DNA of 64,000 nt from Platanthera guangdongensis (taxonomy: Eukaryota; Streptophyta; Magnoliopsida; Asparagales; Orchidaceae), in the NCBI GenBank assembly GCA_039583875.1, contig CM077162.1:64415259-64479258 (forward strand). The letters are read 5' to 3'. The position numbers were made by a program, and so were the translations under genes. Below, in pieces: positions 58,501-64,000 of the stretch. Below the pieces are notes generated by a model. The model had not been told where the DNA came from. It did not search any database and worked only from the letters and a program-made list of their open reading frames with translations. How positions within the stretch are numbered: the first letter of the stretch is position 1; each line of letters starts with the position of its first letter.

Positions 58501-58756
58501 GCTGACTGATGCTGATTAGGTTGTGCTTCAGTCCTTCCACATATGCTACCTTCTTGAAGGTTACTGAACCAATCTGGACTGTACCATATCCTTTAGTCTG
58601 TCCAAAGTTGGAATCACCAAAGATAACTTTGGGTCCAAGCTTGGCTCTGAAGGATGTGAGGTTGTCCTTATTCCCTGTCATGTGCTTAGAGCACCCACTA
58701 TCCAAGTACCATTGCTGGTTAGATGTTGAATAGGTCTTCATCTGCATATAAAACAA
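55592..58756 (-). pseudogene. Element J pol: protease-integrase-RT-RNase H, two stops
   Basis: One frame runs from about 58780 to 55592 with only two stops, TGA at 57668 and TAG at 56804. Protease QWYLDSGCSKHMTG is near 58710, pre-integrase WHKRLGHLNLRTIARL near 58330. The integrase core has HMDLFGPITVQ, IVDDFSRFTWVFFL, RSDHGTEF and PQQNGVAERKN. RVT_2 has [13 protein letters not shown] near 57090, [11 protein letters not shown] at 56803 and YVDDIIFGSTD near 56545. RNase H has FSDADYAGCRIDRKSTSG near 56060 and RGDIFTKPLDEK near 55660. The stop at 56804 replaces the Gln expected before MDVKSAFLN, a C-to-T change. There is a one-base offset from gag in an A-run near 58765. Confidence 0.95.
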
Positions 58757-60833
58757 TTTACTTGTTTTTGACCCAGTTTACCTTGGGCCTAGGTTGATAA
58801 CCTCTAAATTCAGAAATGAAAGACATCCCTAGCTGACTCTTATATCCTTCAGGATGATATCTCCTTGGAGGTAAAATCCATTCAGTATAAGGGTTGAAGG
58901 TTTGGGATGAATAACCCTTAGGATTCAATTTTGATTTGCCTTTGAAAAAGTTTCCAGAGTTCTGACCTCTGTTCGACGATCATGGAGCTGAGTTCGACGA
59001 TCTTGGGTCAGATCGTCGAGCTCCGTTCGACGGTCGACTATGGCTGAGGTCAGGTATATGAGATCGTCGAGCTGCGTTCGACGACTTTGGCTGAGATCGT
59101 CGATCTGCGTTCGACGATTTTTCTTGAGATCGTCGAGCTGCGTTCGGCGATCGTCGATCTTCATTCGGCGATCGTCGATCTCCGTTCGACGATTTTTGCT
59201 GGGACTCAGTTTTCTGAGGCAGATCAGAATTTTTCCTGGCAACCTCTACAACTCTCTTTCCCTTGTTAGAAATAAACTTGATGGGAGTTGTTAGGACTAT
59301 AGGTTGGCTGGATGAAGCACCCAAGCCCAGTGTACTGTTGAATCTAGAGTTCACTGTGCTTGTGATGTCCATCAGCTTGATGCTTCTCCCATTAAGGGAT
59401 TCTTCAAGCTTCTTGGCCTCAGAGAGCTCACTTTTCAGTGTAGCTATCTGTTCCCTACAGTTCTCCAACTCCTGAGAGAGTTTGAGGTTTTCTGACTTTA
59501 AACCATTGTGTTCAGATAATTGATTTCTGAGAGAGATAATCTCTTTCTCAGACTTTAGCAGGTCTAAACACAGTGCTTTAAATTCAGATTTAAAATCTTC
59601 TGAAGTAAAATCAAAAGAACTAATTACCTGATCTTCTTCAGGTTGGGTTTCTGAGTCTGACTCTGACTCTTCATCCTCTGAATTGTGCTGTGAGGCATTA
59701 ATTGCCATCATGCAGAATTCCTTTTCTTCTGCATCATCCTCATCATCACTGGAGCTGGATGAGGCTTCTGATTCCTCTTCTGTCTCACTCCAGGATTCAG
59801 CAACAAACCCTTTTCTTGTATGCTTATTTTTGTTTGAAGAGGGCTTGCCATTTCCATTCCTTTTGGAGTCTTTCTCCTTTCTTCTTTCTTTTCTGTCCCT
59901 TCTGTCCTTGGTCTTGTTCTCTGGACAGTCAGGAACTATGTGCCCTGGTTTCCTGCAACCAAAGCAGATAATGTCTTTATTATTGCTAATGGACTTGTCA
60001 TACCTTGGCTTGTCCTGCTCCTTGTATGATCTTCTTCTGAAGTCCTTTCTGGCCATCTTGTAGAATCTTTTGGCCAACAAGCTGAGTAGTTCATCATTGC
60101 CTGTGCTCTTATCTTCAGGCAGATCCTCAGTTGCCTTGAAGGCTATGGTTTTCTCTTTTATTGTGGCTGGTGAAGCAGCCTTCTGTTCTTCCTCTCTATT
60201 CTTGATGAGTAGCTCATAAGATTTGAGCTTACCCAACAAGGCTTCAGTGGTGATCTCATTTAGACTTCTGGCATCCTTAATTGGCCAGATTCTTGAATCC
60301 CAAGTGCTGGGGAAGCACATTAGGATCTTGTCATTAAGTTCTGTCAGAGAAATCTCTTTGTCCAATGTCCTTAGCTCACTGACAATTAGACTCAATCTGT
60401 TGTACATGTCTCCCACTGACTCAGTCTCTCCCTTCTTGAAGTTCTCATATTGGGAGATGAGATGGGATCTTCTGTCCTTTCTCTCATCAGCTGAGCCTGA
60501 GATAATTTCTGAGAGCTTGTCCCAAATCTCCTTGGCTGAGTTGCATTCAGCTACTTTTTGGGATATGTCATCTGACATTGTCTGGGCTAGGATGTTCATA
60601 GCCTTGGCATTAGCTACTTTCCATTTTTTGATTTCAGCATCTGTTCCTGATGGAGGTGGAATAGCATTTGTGCTTGTGCTCTCTGTGGGTCTTGGACACA
60701 CTGTCAAAACAGAATTGAAAATATCTTCGTCAATAGAATTCATGTAAAGTCTAATCCTTGCTTTCCAAAGTGCAAACTTGGAAAGATTGCACACTGGAGG
60801 TCTGGTGCTAGCATAATCTTTGTTTTGGGCCAT
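58757..60833 (-). pseudogene. Element J gag, palindrome-encoded tail, one stop
   Basis: The first ATG is 60833 (MAQNKDYASTRPP); the open frame extends 15 bases upstream only as a TTG codon. Capsid region: ALWKARIRLYMNS, WDKLSEIISG, GETESVGDMYNRLSLIVSELRTL. The zinc knuckle CFGCRKPGHIVPDC is near 59940-59980, followed by a Lys/Arg cluster and an acidic Ser-rich run (ASSSSSDDEDDAEEKE). A helical coiled-coil-like stretch lies near 59560-59400. The final part, 58980-59200, is encoded by TCGTCGA palindromes and reads as repeated D/A-RRS and SSN units. A TGA at 58980 ends the frame; the same frame stays open after it to 58760, with SQLGMSFISEFRGY linking toward protease. Confidence 0.92.
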
Positions 60834-60952
60834 GAGTTGTGCAAACAAAATCTAATAATAAAATACAAAAGAAAAACAGATCTAGTTTAGGATCTTGGGG
60901 TTCAGGTGTTAGCCTGTACAACCAATCAGGTATGGTATGTTTAACCAACCTC

Positions 60953-60964
60953 GCTTTGATACCA
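60953..60964 (-). promoter_or_regulatory. Element J primer-binding site
   Basis: The minus strand reads TGGTATCAAAGC, complementary to initiator tRNA-Met with one change from the common TGGTATCAGAGC, two bases from the LTR. Confidence 0.9.
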
Positions 60965-60966
60965 AT

Positions 60967-62496
60967 TGAAAGTGCAACTAGATCTGATATACTCTAGAGG
61001 GGGGTGAATAGAGTATATGGTGTTTTAGTACTTTTAAAAACTTTTACAACAATTGTTGTAATAAGTGTGAGCAGGGAAGCAAATATAAATCTAATCACAG
61101 AACTAAGCTAAGCAAAAACTAAGCACAAACAAATCAAGGCCAGAAACAAAAAGTAAACAAGCAGAGCTAGAGGACACAAGGAAATATAGTGGTTCCCCAA
61201 ACTTGGGTACATCCACTCTTCTACCACCCTAGGTAGGAATCCACTGCAGGATGAGTTGATCAGGTGTCCTGGGCACCAATGAGCTTTTGATAAGGTGCTC
61301 AAAAACCAAAGCAGATTTTTTGATCAGGTGTCTTGCCACCAATGAGCTTTTGACAAGGTGCACAAAAACCAGATTCAAACTTTTGAAGGGAGTTTGAGAA
61401 ACCCTTTACAAACTGGGGGTGAGAGAGTGATGGCAGTCTTCTCTTTCTCAAACAATTGAGAAGACTATGTGGATTGATGTCAAAGCTCCCCTTGAATCCT
61501 TGAAATCTTCAGGAAGAAAAGCTTTTCTTGAGGGTGATAGGCCTTCAAAGGTAGAGCTCCAGAAATAGATGGTTTCAGCAATGGCTGAAATGTTGAGTGT
61601 ATGGAGTCTTGAAATGATGTTGGCCTTGAACACTTTGAAAGATGAAGAGATTTTGAAAGCTTGATCTCTTTGATGAGTGTTCTTCAGAATTCTTTTTGAC
61701 AGAAGATTTTGAAAGAGTCTCTGTACTCTGTATTGTGTGTTCTCTTCTTGTTAATCTCTATTGATTCAAAAAACATTCTGTCTTTTATTCTCTGTTCCAG
61801 AATAGAATATCATTCTCTATCAAAGATAGCCGTTGGTCTGCATTGATTGCATCCTTAATTGCAAAAACTCTTCTGGAGGAAAGTCCACAGAATTATTCCT
61901 TGAAAGATCCCTTGAAACTTGGTCCAGAAATAAATGAAAACGGCTAGCAAATCTCTGAATTAATTGCAGAATAACTCCTGTCTGATTTGAATTTGAATTC
62001 TGGAAGTTATCTGAAATCATCGAACTGAGCTCTGCTATCGTCGAGCTGAGCTCAGCGAACTGGAAAACTCAAGCAGCAAAATAATCGTCGATCTGAGCTC
62101 AAAGGTCGTCGAACTGAGCTCAGAGATAAAGATCCAGTGCAGAGTCAAAATCGTCGACCTGAGCTCACCGATCGTCGAATGGAGTTCGACGATATTATGA
62201 AGTTGAGCTCAGCGATCGTCGAGTGGAGCTCGACGATCTGTCGAAGTTGAGCTCGACGATCTGTCGAAGTTGAGCTCGACGATCGTCGATCTGAGTTCGA
62301 CGAATCGTCGTGCTGAGCTCGACGATCAGACTTAGTCTCCAGACTGAAAAACTTGGTCTTCAGGTCAGCTTCCAATCCTAGACTTCTAACCCTTAGACTC
62401 AATTCTAATTGACCTATTAAGCTATACAGAAGGTCAAGAAAAGATTTCTAGAGACATAGTGATCCTGACCCAAATTAGTAATAGGGTGTTCCAACA
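60967..62496 (-). repeat. Element J 5' LTR (1530 bp)
   Basis: It is homologous to 50411-51916 along its full length. It is 24 bp longer, mainly because the unit TCTGTCGAAGTTGAGCTCGA is present twice in tandem at about 62236-62283 and once in the 3' LTR. Confidence 0.95.
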
Positions 62497-63027
62497 GGTC
62501 AAGTACTTGGAAGTTGTGCGGTCTCTGCGGATTTAGCAGGAGGTCGCTCTGCGGCTTGTCAACTCAGTTTCAACTTTGCCAGCTTCAATTACCTGTCCGC
62601 CGGCTTCAGGCGGGTTGGCGGTGTTCCTCAGTTCAGCCTCAGTAGGAGACGAATAACGGTGTGTCCGCGCGGCCTCGCGGCTTCGGCGGACTCCGTAGCT
62701 ATTCGGCAGATTGGAGTTTAAGTTCGGGCGATCTCTGCGGACTCGGCGACCTCGGCGGTCTCGGCGGATTCTGGTGCTGTCCGCCCGGCTTGGTTTTTTG
62801 GTACTTTCTGTTTACAGCCGTTTATACTAGCGAAATCATGTCTCGCTATGTATGCCTCGTGTTGTAAAGAAGTGAATGTATAAAAGATCTGCTTGTGCTT
62901 CCATTGTTTGTGGGGATTAGCCTTGTTCCTTGGTTTTTCGCTGGTTCAACGTGAGAACTGGGTAGTGCCGAAGATATTAATTTGGCGTTTGGGCTACCTT
63001 GCTGACCACGCTTGAAGAACTTTAACA
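62497..63027 (+). repeat. Element I 3' LTR, second segment
   Basis: It starts with the right copy of GGTCA (62497-62501) and continues the LTR of I to TTTAACA at 63027. It matches 44541-45071 of the 5' LTR. Confidence 0.95.
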
Positions 63028-63032
63028 CCAAC
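63028..63032. repeat. Target-site duplication of element I, right copy (CCAAC)
   Basis: This is an exact repeat of 43405-43409, after which the sequence of element H resumes. Confidence 0.95.
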
Positions 63033-63571
63033 TGCTAAGAAAAGGATTTTTATTGAAAAGTTAAAGGCTTAGGGTTCAGGGAAAAGGACTATGTCTGATT
63101 TACCAACTACACTTTCTGGAACAATCTTTAATTATAGCGAATATATCAAGAAATATTTTTAATCATAAGATTGTGGACACTACTGGACATAGTTACAAAA
63201 TAATAGTAGGACTGAGTTATAATCAGGATACACATATTCCTTTTGTTAGTGGAAATCAAGGAATGGAAAGCTTTGGAAAAGCATCAATCACTAAAGTATT
63301 TGTAACTAAAAAGAAGCAGAAAGATATTTTTCCTGACAACTTTTGGGAATCTATTAATGAACTATTTACAAGCATCTTAAGCAAAGGATATATACTTAAT
63401 TCTGCATCAAATAATGTATAAACAAAAATTAAAAAGTTGTTCTGTGTATACCAGGATATATAAAGTCATCCAGATAAAGCAAGAGGATTTCATTTTGAAT
63501 TTGTTGGAAAAATGTCAAAGAAATTATACATTGCTCTTTCAACCTTTATTGCTGACAAGGAAAAGAAGTGA
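63033..63571 (+). pseudogene. Element H extra ORF, second part
   Basis: The frame broken at 43409 continues here for a few codons to a TAG near 63070. Further open pieces follow in shifted frames: 63090-63160 (SDLPTTLSGTIFNYSEYI), 63173-63421 (IVDTTGHSYKIIVGLS, KASITKVFVTKKKQKDIFPDNFW, ELFTSILSKGYILNSA) and 63485-63571 (GFHFEFVGKMSKKLYIAL). I recognise no family. The parts appear to belong to one decayed protein of element H. Confidence 0.55.
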
Positions 63572-63752
63572 TACTGTATATTAGCTCCAAAGGTTTTTCT
63601 AGTATATTCAGTTGCCTTATATTTTTGCCCCTTACCATTCTTATCTATTATGAGTAAACACTCAGTCAAAATTTTGCACAATTGTTTTTTGTACATTTGT
63701 AAAATCACTTTCGAAGTTTTGTAAAAATTTGTTAAGTTAAATATGGGGAGAT
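63572..63752 (+). other. Element H 3' untranslated region and polypurine tract
   Basis: AT-rich non-coding sequence ends in AAATATGGGGAGAT (63739-63752), one base different from the J tract, directly before an LTR start. Confidence 0.75.
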
Positions 63753-64000
63753 TGTTGAGAAAAATACTTATGATTTAGCTTAACAAATTATGTTTAGTGA
63801 TTTTACATCATTGGTCTATTACTCATGTTGTATAGTGAGAGTAATTTGGTCTTATAAGTACTAGGGTGACAGTGATATAAAGGATATAAACAAATCATAC
63901 TTAATTGAAGAAAAAAATCATGAATTGTCAACATACGTCGACTAGATTTCAACGCAACGTTGATTGGAATTCGACGTTACTTTGCATTGAATTTAGAGCA
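63753..64000 (+). mobile_element. Element H 3' LTR, start only
   Basis: It begins TGTTGAGAAAAATAC after the polypurine tract and runs off the window. It already includes an ACGTCGACTAGATTTCAACG...GGAATTCGACGTT palindrome (63935-63976), the H version of the TCGTCGA family. Confidence 0.75.

Larger units (their letters stand above)
50411..62496 (-). mobile_element. Element J: complete 12.1-kb SIRE-type copia with second ORF
   Basis: This minus-strand element of 12,086 bp has LTRs 60967-62496 (5') and 50411-51916 (3'), PBS, gag, pol, a palindrome-bearing spacer, a second ORF of about 1000 codons and a polypurine tract. TSD is GGTCA. By eye the two LTRs differ at about two dozen bases plus a 23-24-bp tandem repeat gain, so insertion is recent relative to the others. 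It is the reference copy for understanding element A. Confidence 0.96.
43410..63027 (+). mobile_element. Element I: complete copia, split by element J
   Basis: Excluding J and its duplication, I is 7527 bp: 5' LTR 43410-45071, PBS, a single gag-pol frame, polypurine tract, and a 3' LTR made of 49275-50410 plus 62502-63027. Both LTRs are exactly 1662 bp. The target-site duplication is CCAAC. It lies within the extra ORF of element H. The lineage is copia but not SIRE; I do not place it further. Confidence 0.95.

Noticed and set aside
58757..58775. Programmed frameshifting between gag and pol in J.
   Set aside because: The offset is +1 in a run of five A with no recognised slippery site for it. 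A single-base insertion in a homopolymer explains it, and other stops show that the copy is already dead.
1..64000. Host genes, tRNA or rRNA genes.
   Set aside because: tRNA-like matches were all primer-binding sites of retroelements. Every sizeable recognisable protein belonged to a retrotransposon.

Overview
The window is nuclear DNA from a flowering plant, probably a eudicot; I cannot name the species. It is made almost wholly of LTR retrotransposons. I found no host protein gene, rRNA, tRNA gene or CRISPR array. The plant assignment rests on Ty1/copia elements of the large SIRE/Maximus type with an extra ORF after pol, Ty3/gypsy chromoviruses with a chromodomain, a Tat/Ogre-like gypsy element with two RNase H domains, and primer-binding sites matching plant initiator tRNA-Met.

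Layout from left to right, letters mine. A possible LTR tail (1-312) is followed by element A (about 440-7700, +), a gag-less SIRE-type copia with a decayed second ORF and a 3' LTR. Gypsy B (7701-11011 and 15716-16010, -) is split by copia C (11012-15715, +; 362-bp LTRs, TSD AAATA). Two partial copia elements in minus orientation follow: LTR K (16012-17431) and LTR L (17810-18925) with a stub of RNase H. Chromovirus D (19115-29435, +) has a 3036-bp 5' LTR and runs into a 500-N assembly gap (29436-29935). After the gap come the 3' end of copia E (29936-33016, +), Tat/Ogre-like gypsy F (33017-35275, +) and copia G (35276 to about 41755, -).

The right third is a three-level nest. The outermost element H (copia, +) is seen at 41760-43409 and 63028-64000. 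Copia I (43410-63027, TSD CCAAC) sits inside the extra ORF of H. The 12,086-bp SIRE-type element J (50411-62496, minus strand, TSD GGTCA) sits inside the 3' LTR of I. With J removed, both LTRs of I are exactly 1662 bp, which confirms the reconstruction.

The elements do not cooperate like an operon. Each encodes or once encoded gag, protease, integrase, reverse transcriptase and RNase H for its own copying, and all visible polyproteins are broken by stops or frameshifts. J is the most complete. Besides gag-pol it has a second reading frame of about 1000 codons downstream of pol, broken only by two stops. A and H also carry ORFs in that position. In all three a pyrimidine-rich tract ending in CAG lies just upstream of the ORF start, suggesting expression from a spliced subgenomic mRNA.

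The most unusual signals are in non-coding parts: (1) arrays of short hairpins whose stems differ from unit to unit but stay self-complementary, in the LTRs of E, G and L, and as three stem-loops with one invariant loop in the 5' leader of D; (2) two imperfect palindrome families, TCGTCGA...TCGACGA and GTTGAGTGA...TCACTCAAC, recurring in copia LTRs and also in the LTR of gypsy D, the first even inside the gag coding region of J.
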